Positions 17,958 through 28,455 of a stretch of DNA of 64,000 bases are shown here, one piece after another. The stretch's first letter is position 1. Each line of letters begins with the position of its first letter. The notes under the pieces are model-generated. The model had not been told where the DNA came from and searched no databases. It was given only the letters and a program-made list of their open reading frames with translations. A program made the translations under genes and the position numbers. The stretch is from an uncultured Clostridia bacterium (lineage in GTDB: Bacteria; Bacillota; Clostridia; TANB77; CAG-508): assembly GCA_948805675.1 (NCBI GenBank), contig CAQIBN010000007.1:1-64000 (forward strand), read 5' to 3'.

Positions 17958-18614
17958 TTAATTTTTACCATTCCATTCTTCATAAAATTCCTCTAAAAAT
18001 TGTTCCATATATTTTTGTCTATGTTCTGCTATTTTCTTAGCAGTTTTGGTGTTCATTAAATCTTTTAATTTTAATAATTTATCATAAAAATGACTAATTG
18101 ATGTATTTGAACCTCTTTTATAATACTCTTCATTTGTTATAATATTAGTTTCTTCATCTGGATTATATATTTGCTTTCCATTTTTCCCACCATATGTAAA
18201 AACTCTTGCTATACCTATTGCACCAATTGCATCTAATCTATCTGCATCTTGTACTATTTTACCTTCTTTTGATAATTCTTTTAATCCTTCCAAATTGCTA
18301 CAAAAGCCCAAATTTTGACAACTATTTAGTATATTTTGTATATCCTCATATTTAATAAATCTATATAAATCTAACTTCATTAAAAGATTTGTAAGATTTG
18401 ATTTTATGTTTCCTTTATTAAATTTATGGTCATAAATGTCATGTAATAGTGCAATTGCCTTAACAATAAATTGGTTACCATTTTCTTCTTCATTAATTAA
18501 TATTGCATTATTATATACTCTTTTTATATGCCACCAATCATGTCCATTATCACATTTCGACATTTCTTCTTTTATGTATAATTGTAATATATCTAACATT
18601 TTACACTCGTCCAT
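17958..18614 (-). CDS. HD-domain phosphohydrolase, 218 aa
   Basis: Metal-dependent HD-superfamily hydrolase resembling YpgQ/YedJ, which hydrolyse nucleoside phosphates in homologues. Metal ligands are visible as GHDWWHIKRV near the N-terminus, LLHDIYDHKF mid-protein and DADRLDAIGAIGIARVF. Start 18614 is preferred because AAAAGG directly abuts the alternative ATG at 18623. It appears to be a single-gene unit. The substrate is unknown. Confidence 0.85.
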   Translation of the reverse strand: MDECKMLDILQLYIKEEMSKCDNGHDWWHIKRVYNNAILINEEENGNQFIVKAIALLHDIYDHKFNKGNIKSNLTNLLMKLDLYRFIKYEDIQNILNSCQNLGFCSNLEGLKELSKEGKIVQDADRLDAIGAIGIARVFTYGGKNGKQIYNPDEETNIITNEEYYKRGSNTSISHFYDKLLKLKDLMNTKTAKKIAEHRQKYMEQFLEEFYEEWNGKN

Positions 18615-18669
18615 TTTTTCCATCCTTTTAACCTATATATAATTTATTTATAAAAAATATTTTTTTTTA

Positions 18670-18912
18670 CTAAATCTTTTCTTCATCTATTAAAAATCTG
18701 GGATTAAAAAATACATCTGCACATAGTTTCTGATCTAATTCTAATACTTCTTTTATTTTCCACATTTCATTAATGTCAAATTCTCTTTGTCCATTTAACT
18801 TCTTAGTTAAAGTATTATAACTTATTCCTAATTCTTTTGCTAAATAACTCCTCTTTATATTCCTTATTGTCATTAATGCTTTTAATCTATTTCCAATGAT
18901 TTCAGGATTCAT
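18670..18912 (-). CDS. Small XRE-type HTH protein, 80 aa
   Basis: Cro/CI-type helix-turn-helix: NRLKALMTIRNIKRSYLAKE, then LGISYNTLTKKLNGQREF. Start 18912 is chosen for AAAGGAG 8 nt upstream; longer in-frame extensions lack a ribosome-binding site. It is divergent from another HTH regulator at 19080, and palindromes lie between them. A phage-like or stress switch is plausible, but no phage genes are near. Confidence 0.85.
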   Translation of the reverse strand: MNPEIIGNRLKALMTIRNIKRSYLAKELGISYNTLTKKLNGQREFDINEMWKIKEVLELDQKLCADVFFNPRFLIDEEKI

Positions 18913-18933
18913 ATGCTTACTCCTTTTTATTCG

Positions 18934-18999
18934 TTTCTTAATAAGAAATATGATATAATATTTAAACTTTATTGTCAATAATTGTAAGAAACTTTCTTA
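18934..18999. promoter_or_regulatory. Two TAAGAAA palindromes, probable operators
   Basis: TTTCTTA-A-TAAGAAA (18934-18948) and TAAGAAA-C-TTTCTTA (18985-18999) are perfect 7+1+7 palindromes built from the same half-site in opposite arrangement. They lie upstream of the small HTH gene at 18912. Confidence 0.6.
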
Positions 19000-19014
19000 T
19001 ATATTATTGCACCG

Positions 19015-19048
19015 TTTTGTTTACAAATTAGAAACAAAATGTTATAAT
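19015..19048 (+). promoter_or_regulatory. Promoter with overlapping operator, plus-strand regulator gene
   Basis: TTTACA (19020-19025) and TATAAT (19043-19048) are 17 nt apart. The inverted repeat TTTTGTTT/AAACAAAA (19015-19022 and 19032-19039) straddles the -35 box and spacer, fitting autorepression by the regulator encoded at 19080. Confidence 0.65.
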
Positions 19049-19079
19049 CTTCTTGATTTATAATTTAGGGGGCTGAAAT

Positions 19080-19673
19080 ATGAATAAATTGTTTCAACAA
19101 AGATTAAATGAACTATTATCTAAAAAACTTTATACTTATGAAGAATTATCAGAAAAATTAGGAATAAAATCTAAAGGTACTATTACAAAATATGTAAATG
19201 GTCAAATAAAAAATCCAAGTATTAGTACTATTGAAAAAATCGCTAAGCTATATGATGTTTCACCAGCTTGGTTAATTGGTTTGTCTGAAAATAAATATGA
19301 TAATACAAATTCTGATAAATATGTAAAAATTAAAATATTAAATGATGAGTCTGATGATGGTATTATTATTTCTACTATTCTTGCAGATTCTAATGATTAC
19401 ATTGCCTTCAATGTAAAAGATGATAGTTTAAGTCCTAAACTTTTAAAAGGTGACAAATTGTTAATTAAATGTCAATCTACATTTGAAACAGAAGATATTT
19501 GTGCAATTGATTATAATAATGAAATATTAGTAAGAAAAATAAGTAAAACAGATATTGGGCTTATTCTTAAACCACTAAATGCAAATTATGAAACAATAAT
19601 CTGTTTAGAAAAAGATATTAAAAAACTAAAAATATTAGGAATTGTAATAAAATCAGAACGATTTTTAAAATAA
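19080..19673 (+). CDS. XRE-HTH regulator with LexA/S24-like C-terminal domain
   Basis: A 197-residue CI-like repressor architecture. The HTH is at residues 8-65 (EELSEKLGIKSKGTITKYVN) and the C-terminal S24-type fold at about 85-195. The sequence DDSLSPKLLKGDKLLIK corresponds to the family GDSM-P---GD motif, and a Lys follows in EILVRKISK, so the Ser/Lys autocleavage pair may be intact. GGGGG precedes the ATG. It is divergent from the HTH gene at 18912. Target genes are unknown. Confidence 0.85.
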   Translation: MNKLFQQRLNELLSKKLYTYEELSEKLGIKSKGTITKYVNGQIKNPSISTIEKIAKLYDVSPAWLIGLSENKYDNTNSDKYVKIKILNDESDDGIIISTILADSNDYIAFNVKDDSLSPKLLKGDKLLIKCQSTFETEDICAIDYNNEILVRKISKTDIGLILKPLNANYETIICLEKDIKKLKILGIVIKSERFLK

Positions 19674-20011
19674 ATTATAAAAGATATTATACATGAAATA
19701 TTTTATATGTCAATAAAAATATTTAGATATTAATTTTCTTAGTATATTTAAGGTTACTAGTAAATAATATTAAATAATACATTATTTTTAGAATACTATT
19801 TATATACATTTTTGTTTAAAATAACTAAAATTTAATTTCGGATATGAAAAATTTATTAATTTTGACTAGTAACTATATAAGTTATTATTCAGACTATATT
19901 TTCACTATACAAATTAATTTTACAACATTTTAATAAAATTTTAGTGTTTAAGAACATATTGAATAAATTACTAAATTAGATATAGTCTGAAAATATCACA
20001 TTTAAACTTTT
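19674..20011. other. Gene-free stretch with nested inverted repeats
   Basis: GTTACTAGT (19753-19761) pairs with ACTAGTAAC (19865-19873), and TTCAGACTATA (19888-19898) pairs perfectly with TATAGTCTGAA (19981-19991). The second pair lies just past the stop codon of the minus-strand gene at 20012 and may be its 3' structure. Confidence 0.5.
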
Positions 20012-20705
20012 TTAATTTTCATTCAAAGTTATTTCATAAATAAATTTAACAATATCATCTATTACTTCTGAAAAAAAGTTCTCAATTTCTTTTTGTGTAA
20101 ATGTTTCATAATCTAAATTGGTATCTATTATTAATGATTTTTCCTTTTCTTCATTTATATAATTAATTGATTTTTTTATATCTTCTTTGTTAATATTAAT
20201 AATATCAATTACATTTGATTTATTTACTAGAGAATCTTCATATATTGGCTCTACTATCTCTTCTTTATGGAACAAATAATCTGCAAATATCTTAAAATCT
20301 TTTTGTTTTATTTTTCTTATTATTTCGTGATTACTTTCTTCTATTTTTCCTCCTAGTAGATTTAATCCGAATAATTTTATCATCTTTATATATTGCTTTT
20401 TTATTATAAAATTTCTTATTCCATAAATTATCTGTCATTAAATGTATTAGATATCCAAACACTACTTTATTATTAAGTTTATCATTATATTCTTCATAAA
20501 ATCTTTTATAATTACTAAACTTTTCTCCTTTATATATATCAAAATGAGAATCTTTATGTGTTACTATATTTGATACATCTTTAATTAAATATCCATTTAA
20601 AATATCTGGTAGTATGTTTCCAAATATAAAGTCATTCTTATCTTTTATATTAATTTTTTCTAGTAGTTTTTTAGTAGTTGCTAAATGAATTCCCCATGCT
20701 GGCAT
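20012..20705 (-). CDS. Zinc-dependent phospholipase C-like protein, 230 aa, one CGG +1 shift
   Basis: The N-terminus MPAWGIHLATTKKLLEKI and the motif FGNILPDILNGY, with THKDSHFD and GYLIHLMTDNLWNKKF, match the zinc-dependent phospholipase C/S1-P1-like family found in many Clostridia; conserved His and Asp residues would bind metal. ATT-C-GGA at C20369 breaks the frame. Skipping it gives KIIGLNLLGGKIEESNH and 118 more residues. There is no signal peptide, so it is probably cytosolic. The real substrate is unknown. AGGAGG precedes the ATG. Confidence 0.8.
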
Positions 20706-21170
20706 AATTTTCCTCCTTTATTTTTATTAATGATTTATATTTATGAAAATTTTTTCTTTTATTTTTCCTATTTCTATAATATTATTCTTTAGTGATAATC
20801 TTCTTTTTTTATACCAAGTAATATGTAATTATTTATCCATTATAATAAACTGCTTTTTTAATTTTGTATCTTTATATATTTAATGAATCTTCGTTCACCA
20901 TTATTTTAACATTCTCCAAATTATATAAACATTTGTTTCTTTTGTCTAGTATATAAAAGAGGATTTTTAAAATAAATTATTATACAAAATTTTGATTTGC
21001 TACCATTAATAAAGTTTTTATATCTAAAATTAATTTTAAAAGATATTAAAAAACTGAAAGTAATGCAATATCAAAAAATATATATATCTGACTACTAACA
21101 TATTTTTTAAGGTAAATAATTTATTTTAGTATCCTCTATTTATTATAAATTAATTATTTACAAATTTATT
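20706..21170. other. Gene-free AT-rich stretch
   Basis: I see no gene, RNA or strong repeat here. Confidence 0.6.
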
Positions 21171-23034
21171 TTACTCTATCTCATCTTTGCAATCTTCAAA
21201 TTGAGAATTATATAAATCTGCATAAAATCCTTGTTTTTCTAGTAATTCTTCATGTGTTCCTTGTTCTACAATATCACCTTGATTCATTACCAAAATTAAA
21301 TCTGCATTTTTTATTGTTGATAATCTATGTGCAATAATAAAACTTGTTCTTCCTTTCATTAAATTATCCATTGCAGATTGTATTTGTTCTTCTGTTCTTG
21401 TATCTATAGAACTTGTAGCCTCATCTAATATAAGTATTTTAGGATTAGCAAGTATAACACGGGCTATTGTTAAAAGTTGTTTTTGTCCTGCAGAAACATT
21501 ACTTGATTCTTCATTTAAAATCATATCATATGAATTTGGAAGAGTTTTTATAAAATGATGCACATGTGCAGCTTTTGCAGATTCGATTACTTCTGAATCT
21601 GTGGCATCTGGTTTTCCATATTTTATATTGTCTTTTATAGTCCCTCCAAATAACCATGTATCTTGAAGTACCATTCCAAATAAACTTCTAAGCTTACCAC
21701 GCTCAAAATCTTTTATATTATGTCCATCTATTAAAATTTTTCCACTATTTACATCATAAAATCTCATTAATAATTTTACTATTGTTGTTTTTCCAGCACC
21801 TGTTGGTCCAACAATTGCAATCTTTTGTCCTTCATTAATTTTTGCATTAAAATTATTTATAATAATTTTATTTTTATTATATCCAAAATGCACATGTTCA
21901 AACTCTACATTTCCTTTTATTCCTTCAATACTTACAGGTTTTTCTATAGTTCCGAACCTCTTCTTCCTCTTCTAAAAATTCAAATATTCTTTCTGCTGCT
22001 GCTACCATAGATTGAAGCATACTAGAAACCTGTGCAATTTGCATAATTGGTCCGAGTAAACTGTTTATTATATTGTATAAAAGATTGGATATTTCCTACT
22101 GTTATTTTTCCATTTGCTGCTAAATAGCCACCTAAAATAGCCACTAATACATATCCAAGATTACCTACAAAATTCATTATTGGATGCATTACACCTGATA
22201 AAAATTGAGATTTCCAAGCAGAATGATATAATTCATTATTTGCCTTTTTAAAGTTTTCTACTGCCTCTTCTTCACCATTAAATACTTTAACAATTGTGTG
22301 TCCTGCAAAAATTTCTTCAACTTGACCATTAACATGCCCTAAATAGTCTTGTTGGGATTTAAAATATTTTTGTGATTTTCCAACAATCCATTTTACTACA
22401 ACTGCTGTTACTGGAAGTATTATTAAAGATACTATTGTCATACTAACACTAATAGAAAACATCATAATTAATATACCAATCACTGTGCAAATTGCAGTTA
22501 TAATTTGTGTAATACTTTGATTTAAATTCATACTTAAAGTATCAATATCATTAGTTAAAATAGATAATACCTCACCATTTGTCTTTTTATCAAAATAATT
22601 CATTGGTAATTTATTTATTTTTTTTGTTAAATCATTTCTTATTTTATATGTTAATTTTTGTGCAACACTTGTCATTGTAAAACCTTGTATAAGTGAAAAT
22701 CCGGCTACTTGTAATATATAATGCTAATAATGTTAATAAAATATTTGCTATTTTCTCAAAATTAATTTCACCTGTTCCAAAAATTTTTCCCACTAATCCG
22801 ATTGAAAATTTCTGTTGTTGCATTTCCTAAAATCTTAGGTCCTACAACAGAAAAAATAGTACTTCCTACCGAAAATATTAATACAATTACTAAAGCTAGT
22901 TTATAATTTGCAAGATACTTTTTTATTAATTTTTTAGTAGTACCTTTAAAATCTTTTGCTTTTTCTATATTTCCTGCTCCTTTAGGGCCTGGTCCCATAC
23001 CTCCCATTGGAGGTTTTTTTACATTTCCAGCCAT
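21171..23034 (-). CDS. ABC exporter half-transporter (subunit 2), 619 aa, four CGG +1 shifts
   Basis: Type-IV ABC exporter with an N-terminal membrane domain and a C-terminal ATPase: Walker A GPTGAGKTT, signature NVSAGQKQL, Walker B ILILDEATSS. A Gly/Met/Pro-rich N-terminus (GGMGPGPKGAGN) is typical of the heterodimeric Clostridium multidrug type. The coding frame breaks four times: AAT-C-GGA (C22800), AGC-C-GGA (C22703), ACT-C-GGA (C22054), GTT-C-GGA (C21954). Skipping each C gives one continuous protein of normal length, for example QFTGPIMQIAQVSSML across the third site. Its ATG overlaps the stop of the upstream subunit gene (TAATG), so the two are translationally coupled. Confidence 0.93.
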
Positions 23035-25282
23035 TATTCTAATTCCTCCTTTGAAAGTTGTGATAATGCAATTTCTTTATATGTTTCATTATTTTTCATT
23101 AATTCTTCATGTTTACCTATTCCTACAATTTTTCCGTCATCTAATACAATAATTTGGTCTGCATTTAATATTGTACTAATTCTTTGTGCTACTATAATTA
23201 CTGTTTTATCTTTTGTTTTCTCACTAAGTGCTGTTCTTAATTTTACATCTGTTTTAAAATCTAATGCAGAAAAACTATCATCAAACACAAATATTTCTGG
23301 TTCTTTTGCAATAGCTCTTGCTATTGATAAACGTTGCTTTTGTCCTCCTGATACATTAGTTCCACCTTGTGAGATTTCTGAATTGTATTTTTCTTGTTTT
23401 GCAGATATAAATTCTTCTGCTTGTGCTATTTTGGCTGCTTCTATCATACGTTCATCTGACATATTTTTATCACTATATTTTATATTTGATTCTATTGTAC
23501 CTGAGAATAACACACCTTTTTGTGGTACAAATCCAATAATATCACGTAGAGTTTTTAAAGATATATCTTTTATATTTACTCCATCTATTAATAGCTCTCC
23601 ACCTGTTACATCATAAAAACGTGGAATTAAATTTACTATAGTAGATTTACCACTACCAGTACTTCCTATAATAGCTGTTACTTCTCCTGGTTTTGCTGTA
23701 AATGTGATATCATTTAAAATTTCAGAATCAGCATCTGGGTATCTAAATGACACACTTTTAAATTCTACATAACCCTTCTTATCTTTATTTAATTCTTTTG
23801 TTTCTTTAGCATCTTTTATAGATTCTTTTGTTTCTAATACTTCATTTATACGTTTTGCTGACACAGATGCTCTTGGAAGCATAATTGAAATCATAGATAT
23901 CATTAAAAATGCCATAACAATTTGCATTGTATATTGAATAAAAGCCATCATATCTCCAACTTGCATAGTACCTTGGTCTACACCTTTTGCTCCAGACCAT
24001 ATAATTAAAAGTGTAATTCCATTCATTATAAACATAAGTGCAGGCATCATAATACTCATTGCACGGTTAACAAAAATATTTACTTTCATTAAATCTTTAT
24101 TTGCTATATCGAATCTTTCTTCTTCAGATTTTTCTTTATTAAATGCTCTAATTACTGGTAGTCCTGTTAAAATTTCACGAGCAACTAGATTTAATTTATC
24201 AATTAGGCTTTGTAATTTTTTAAATTTAGGCATTGCTATAATAAATAAAATCATAACAATACTTATTATTAAAATAATTGCAAGCCCTATAATCCAAGCC
24301 ATAGAATTTGCTTTATTAGATAATACTTTGAAAAATCCCCCTACTCCTATAATTGGAGCATAAATTACAACCCTAAAAAGCATTGTAATTAAATTTTGAA
24401 TTTGTGCAATATCATTTGTATTTCTTGTGATTAATGATGCAACACCAAATTCTCTAAACTCACTACTTGAGAATTTTAGAACTTTTTTAAATACTTTTTC
24501 TCTTAATATTTTTCCAAGTTTTGCTGCCACTCTTGACGATAATAACATTATTATAACTGCACATGCCATACTAAGTAATGCTACACCAAGCATTCTAAGT
24601 CCTGCAAAGAAAATATAATCATTTTGCAATTTTTTAGTATCTATTCCAATATCTTCATATTCTGTTTTAATCTCTGCTATTACTGCACTACTTAATATTG
24701 TGTCTGGAACCTCTCCTAATTTATTATTTAATTCTTCTATCATTTCATTTACTTGTTCTTGTGGCATATTTCTTATTATTTCTAATAAAGACATGTTATT
24801 TAAAATAGCTTTTTGTTCTTCTCCGAGCATTTTCTAACATATTATTTTTAAGATTATTCATTGTATCTTCATTTTCTAATGAAGATATTGCCATTAATGG
24901 TTTTTCCATTAAATTTCCTAATAGTTGTTGTTCTTCTTTATTTAAGTTTCTTCTTAAATATAAATCTTCTGTTTCAAGTTTAGGATACTTTTTTAGATAT
25001 TTGTTATATTCCTCATTAGAGATAGTATTTTTGCTAATAAGTTCATAATTTTTTAATATTTCATCATCATTATTTGATAATAATAATAAATTATCCATTT
25101 GAGATTTTCTTATTACTTCTGGTGAAGTTTCTTCAATTCCCCCTTGTTGTATACCGAGTATTTACAATCTTTGATGTATAATCAGGTAAGCTTAAATCTG
25201 CCATTGCTTGAACACATAAAAGAATAATAATTACAAGTACATAGGCTTTAGTTTTCTTTAAATTGGTTAATATTTTTAGCAT
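23034..25282 (-). CDS. ABC exporter half-transporter (subunit 1), 748 aa, two CGG +1 shifts
   Basis: Partner of the downstream half-transporter. Membrane helices alternate with a long extracytoplasmic insertion (about residues 45-180) rich in Glu, Leu and Asn; the ATPase has Walker A GSTGSGKST, signature NVSGGQKQRLS and Walker B IFVFDDSFSALD. The usual catalytic Glu is replaced by Asp (FDDS), so this is probably the degenerate site of a heterodimer. Breaks are ACT-C-GGT at C25156 (giving KIVNTGIQQGG, a conserved start of the first periplasmic loop in this family) and GCT-C-GGA at C24825 (LENAGEEQKAIL). The ATG at 25282 is 4 nt past the TetR stop. Confidence 0.92.
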
Positions 25283-25286
25283 TCTT

Positions 25287-25904
25287 TTATTCCCTCTCTT
25301 TCTTCATTATTCCAAATTTTAAATAGTTAATCATTTTTAGATAATCTATTTTTGCTTTACTTTTATCATTATGTTTGAAACTCATTATAATTGCTCTTTT
25401 AGTTATATTATCTAACATTTTTATAATTAATTTCATATCATCTTCATTTTTTACATTTAATTTTTCTTTATTTATAAAGTTGTAATATTCTGAAATATCT
25501 TTTGGTTTATATTTCTTCATATTTGAAAAAAATATTCCTTCTTCAGTATTTTTCATATTTTCTAGAATATTTTTATATAATTCCATATCTTCTTTTATAA
25601 TACATTGTTCTATGACATTATCATAAATTGATATAAATACTTCAAATATATCTCCATTAGTGTTATAAAACTTTTCTTCTATACTTTTATTTACCATTAT
25701 TGCATGATTGCTTATAATATACTCTAATAAATCTTCTTTACTTTCGAAATATTGATAAAAGCTCCCTCTTGCAATTCCTGCATTTTCTACAATATTTTTT
25801 ATTGATGTTTCTGCAAATGGTACTCTTGCAAATTCTTTTTCTGCAGATTTAATTATTTTTTCTTTCTTTTCTTGTGGTAAATTTTTAAAGGTATCTGTTG
25901 GCAT
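25287..25904 (-). CDS. TetR-family transcriptional regulator
   Basis: A 205-residue TetR regulator; the N-terminal HTH is KIIKSAEKEFARVPFAETSI then ARGSFYQYFESKEDLL. AGAGGTG lies 5 nt before the ATG. It is the first gene of an operon with two ABC exporter subunits. Two 13-nt operators lie just upstream (25967-26002), so it very likely represses its own operon and responds to a transported compound. Confidence 0.92.
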   Translation of the reverse strand: MPTDTFKNLPQEKKEKIIKSAEKEFARVPFAETSIKNIVENAGIARGSFYQYFESKEDLLEYIISNHAIMVNKSIEEKFYNTNGDIFEVFISIYDNVIEQCIIKEDMELYKNILENMKNTEEGIFFSNMKKYKPKDISEYYNFINKEKLNVKNEDDMKLIIKMLDNITKRAIIMSFKHNDKSKAKIDYLKMINYLKFGIMKKERE

Positions 25905-25966
25905 ATTTTCACCTCTTTTCTAAACTAAGAAATTTATATTAATTTTAATGCTTATAAATAAAATAA

Positions 25967-26002
25967 TGACACAGTGTCATTATTATAAGTGACACTGTGT
26001 CA
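25967..26002 (-). promoter_or_regulatory. Twin TetR operators
   Basis: TGACAC-A-GTGTCA (25967-25979) and TGACAC-T-GTGTCA (25990-26002) are identical 13-nt palindromes except for the central base, with centres 23 bp apart. They lie about 65-100 nt upstream of the TetR gene. Confidence 0.85.
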
Positions 26003-26081
26003 TTTGTCAATATGTATTTTATAGCTTTTTGTGAAAAATGTTATTAGTTGATTAAGCACTAATTTCTATTATATTTTCATT

Positions 26082-26278
26082 ATAAAAGGATATTTATAAA
26101 AATGGTTTTATCTTATGTATTTGTCCACTATAAAACTTTGAGATGCTCAAAATTGCCTATTTTAACTAATTTTTATGCTTCTTATTTAAAAACATAAAAA
26201 AGCTGGTACAAAACACTTTTCAGATGTTTCACACCAACTATTGACACATAACTAAAACTTTTATAAATATCCTTTTAT
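26082..26278. ncRNA. Candidate large structured RNA
   Basis: ATAAAAGGATATTTATAAAA (26082-26101) is perfectly complementary to 26259-26278. The 157-nt interior contains, on the minus strand, the GTGAAACATCTGAAAA hairpin also found at 11690. There is no open frame. Confidence 0.4.
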
Positions 26279-26341
26279 CAATAGTTACATCTAAAATAAG
26301 TGTAACTATTAACAAAAAACTGATTATATTTAATCATCATA

Positions 26342-27193
26342 TTAATTTTCGATAACATTAATTACACCTTGTATACTATCATCTGGTGTAGAAGCACCTG
26401 CCATAATCCCTATTTTTTCGAATTGTTTTATAAATTTTGCATCTAATTCATCTTCTGTTTCTACTATTATTGTATTTTTACAATTTTCTTTCGCAATATC
26501 AAATAACTTTTTTGTGTTAGAACTATTTCTTCCTCCTATAATAATCATACATTGTACTTTTTTTGAAATTTCACAGGTTTCTTCTTGTCTTATTTTTGTT
26601 GCATTACAAATGGTATTTTTTACTTCTAACTCTATATTTTCACCTATCTTTTGTTTTATTTGCTCTACAAATCTATTAAATTTATCTAGGCTAAATGTTG
26701 TTTGTACAATTATTAACAATTTTTTTATATTTGACTTTTTAAATATTTTAATTGCTTCATCAATTTCTTCTTCTTTCTCTATTAAATATGAATCTTTACC
26801 ACAAAAACTTATTGTTCCTAAGCTCTCTGGATGACTTTTTCCTCCTATTAAGAAAACAAAATATCCTTTACTTGAATACTCATCTGCAATAGTATGTATT
26901 TTTAAAACATTTGGACATGTATAATCAAAAACTTCTATATTTAGTTTTTTAGCTTTATTATAAATTTCTTTTGCGATTCCATGTGCTCTTATGATTATTT
27001 TATTATTTGAATCTTCTATTCTTTCTACTATTTTTAATCCTAATTTCTCTAATTTTCTTATTACATGTCCATTATGAACTAATTCTCCTAAACAAGATAA
27101 TTTTTTGTGTTTTTTCAGTTTCTCTTCTGCCTTTTGAACCGCATTTCTTACTCCATAGCAAAAACCTGCAGTTTTTCCTAATACAATTTCCAT
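26342..27193 (-). CDS. ispH: 4-hydroxy-3-methylbut-2-enyl diphosphate reductase IspH
   Basis: Last enzyme of the MEP pathway; an iron-sulfur enzyme that makes IPP and DMAPP from HMBPP. The cluster Cys ligands are in KTAGFCYGV, FDYTCPNV and KNTICNAT. VHNGHVIRKLEKLG and GGRNSSNTKKLFDI are family motifs. It has 283 residues, a normal length, with no S1 fusion. GAAGGGA lies upstream of the ATG. ispG, encoding the preceding enzyme, lies directly upstream. Confidence 0.96.
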   Translation of the reverse strand: MEIVLGKTAGFCYGVRNAVQKAEEKLKKHKKLSCLGELVHNGHVIRKLEKLGLKIVERIEDSNNKIIIRAHGIAKEIYNKAKKLNIEVFDYTCPNVLKIHTIADEYSSKGYFVFLIGGKSHPESLGTISFCGKDSYLIEKEEEIDEAIKIFKKSNIKKLLIIVQTTFSLDKFNRFVEQIKQKIGENIELEVKNTICNATKIRQEETCEISKKVQCMIIIGGRNSSNTKKLFDIAKENCKNTIIVETEDELDAKFIKQFEKIGIMAGASTPDDSIQGVINVIEN

Positions 27194-27281
27194 ATATAAT
27201 ACATTCCCTTCTTAAACAAATTAAAATTTCTTTTAAAATTATTTTTGATATAAATTTAGTTATACTATATATATTTATATA

Positions 27282-27358
27282 TGCAATTATTTTAAATAAT
27301 TCTAAAGCATCATTAATCAAACTTTACTCTATACTAAAACTTTCCTATTATATAAGAA
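27282..27358. repeat. Dispersed stem-loop element family 1, copy D
   Basis: AATTATTTTAAATAATTCTA, loop TCAAACTTTACTCTATACT and AACTTTCCTATTATATAAG match the hairpin part of the other copies. It lies between ispG and ispH. Confidence 0.6.
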
Positions 27359-27402
27359 AATTATATTTAATTTTAAAGTTACATATTGTAATAACATTTA
27401 CT

Positions 27403-28455
27403 TTATATCATTTTAAGAATTTCTTGTTTTAAAACATCTACTATATCTTCTTGTTTTACTTTTTTTATAATTTCACCTTTTTTAAACAATAAACCTTCAT
27501 TTATTCCTCCTGCAATTCCTATATCTGCATTTCTTGCTTCACCTGGTCCATTAACTGCACAACCCATTACAGCAACAGTAATATCTGACTCTATTTTTTG
27601 TAAAAATTCTTCAACCTCTTTTGCTATGGGTATTAAATCTATTTGTGTTCTACCACAAGTAGGACAAGAAACTAATTTGGGTGATTTATTATATAAACAA
27701 CAATCTTTCAAAATTTCTTTAGCTACTTTTATTTCTTCTACTGGATTATCTGATAAAGATACTCTCATTGTATCTCCTATTGCTTGTCTTAAAAGCACAC
27801 CTAAACCGATACTTGATTTTATAGTTCCACTAAATGCTGTTCCTGCTTCTGTAATACCTAAATGTAATGGATAATTAAAAGTTTTACTTGCTTCTTCATA
27901 TGCCTCTATACATAAATCTAAATCTGATGCTTTTAATGAAATACAAATATCATAAAAATCTAATTTTTCTAATATATGTATATGTCTTTTTGCACTTTCT
28001 ACCATTGCTTTAGCAGTTGGTTTTCCATCTACTAATAAATCCTTTTCTAAAGAACCTGCATTCACTCCTATACGAATTGGAATCTTATGTTCTTTACAAG
28101 CTTCTACTACTTTTTTTACTCTATCTTCACTTCCTATATTTCCAGGATTAATTCTAATCTTATCTACACCACTTTCAATTGCTTGCAAAGCTATTTTATA
28201 ATCAAAGTGTATATCTGCAACTATTGGAATATGAATATTTTCTTTTATTTCTTTAATAGCTTTTGCATCTTCTATATCTAAACATGCAACTCTTACAATT
28301 TCGCATCCTGCATTTTCTAACTCTAATATCTGTTTTACTGTAGATTCTACATGTTTTGTTTTTGTATTAGTCATAGATTGAATTACAACTCTATTTTGAC
28401 CTCCTATTTGAACATTTTTTACCATTATTTTTTTAGTATTAGTTCTTTTATTCAT
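27403..28455 (-). CDS. ispG: 4-hydroxy-3-methylbut-2-en-1-yl diphosphate synthase IspG
   Basis: Iron-sulfur MEP-pathway enzyme converting MEcPP to HMBPP. A TIM barrel (VQIGGQNRVVIQSMTNT, then DIHFDYKIALQAIESGVDKI) is followed by the cluster domain with CPTCGRTQIDLI and VMGCAVNGPGEARNADIGIA. It has 350 residues, a normal length. GGGGATGGATG lies upstream of the ATG. Confidence 0.96.
   Translation of the reverse strand: MNKRTNTKKIMVKNVQIGGQNRVVIQSMTNTKTKHVESTVKQILELENAGCEIVRVACLDIEDAKAIKEIKENIHIPIVADIHFDYKIALQAIESGVDKIRINPGNIGSEDRVKKVVEACKEHKIPIRIGVNAGSLEKDLLVDGKPTAKAMVESAKRHIHILEKLDFYDICISLKASDLDLCIEAYEEASKTFNYPLHLGITEAGTAFSGTIKSSIGLGVLLRQAIGDTMRVSLSDNPVEEIKVAKEILKDCCLYNKSPKLVSCPTCGRTQIDLIPIAKEVEEFLQKIESDITVAVMGCAVNGPGEARNADIGIAGGINEGLLFKKGEIIKKVKQEDIVDVLKQEILKMI

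Larger units (their letters stand above)
25905..26341. other. Intergenic region with operators and a large hairpin
   Basis: This stretch holds the TetR operators (25967-26002), a long inverted repeat (arms 26082-26101 and 26259-26278) and a hairpin element shared with 11680-11769. Confidence 0.6.
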
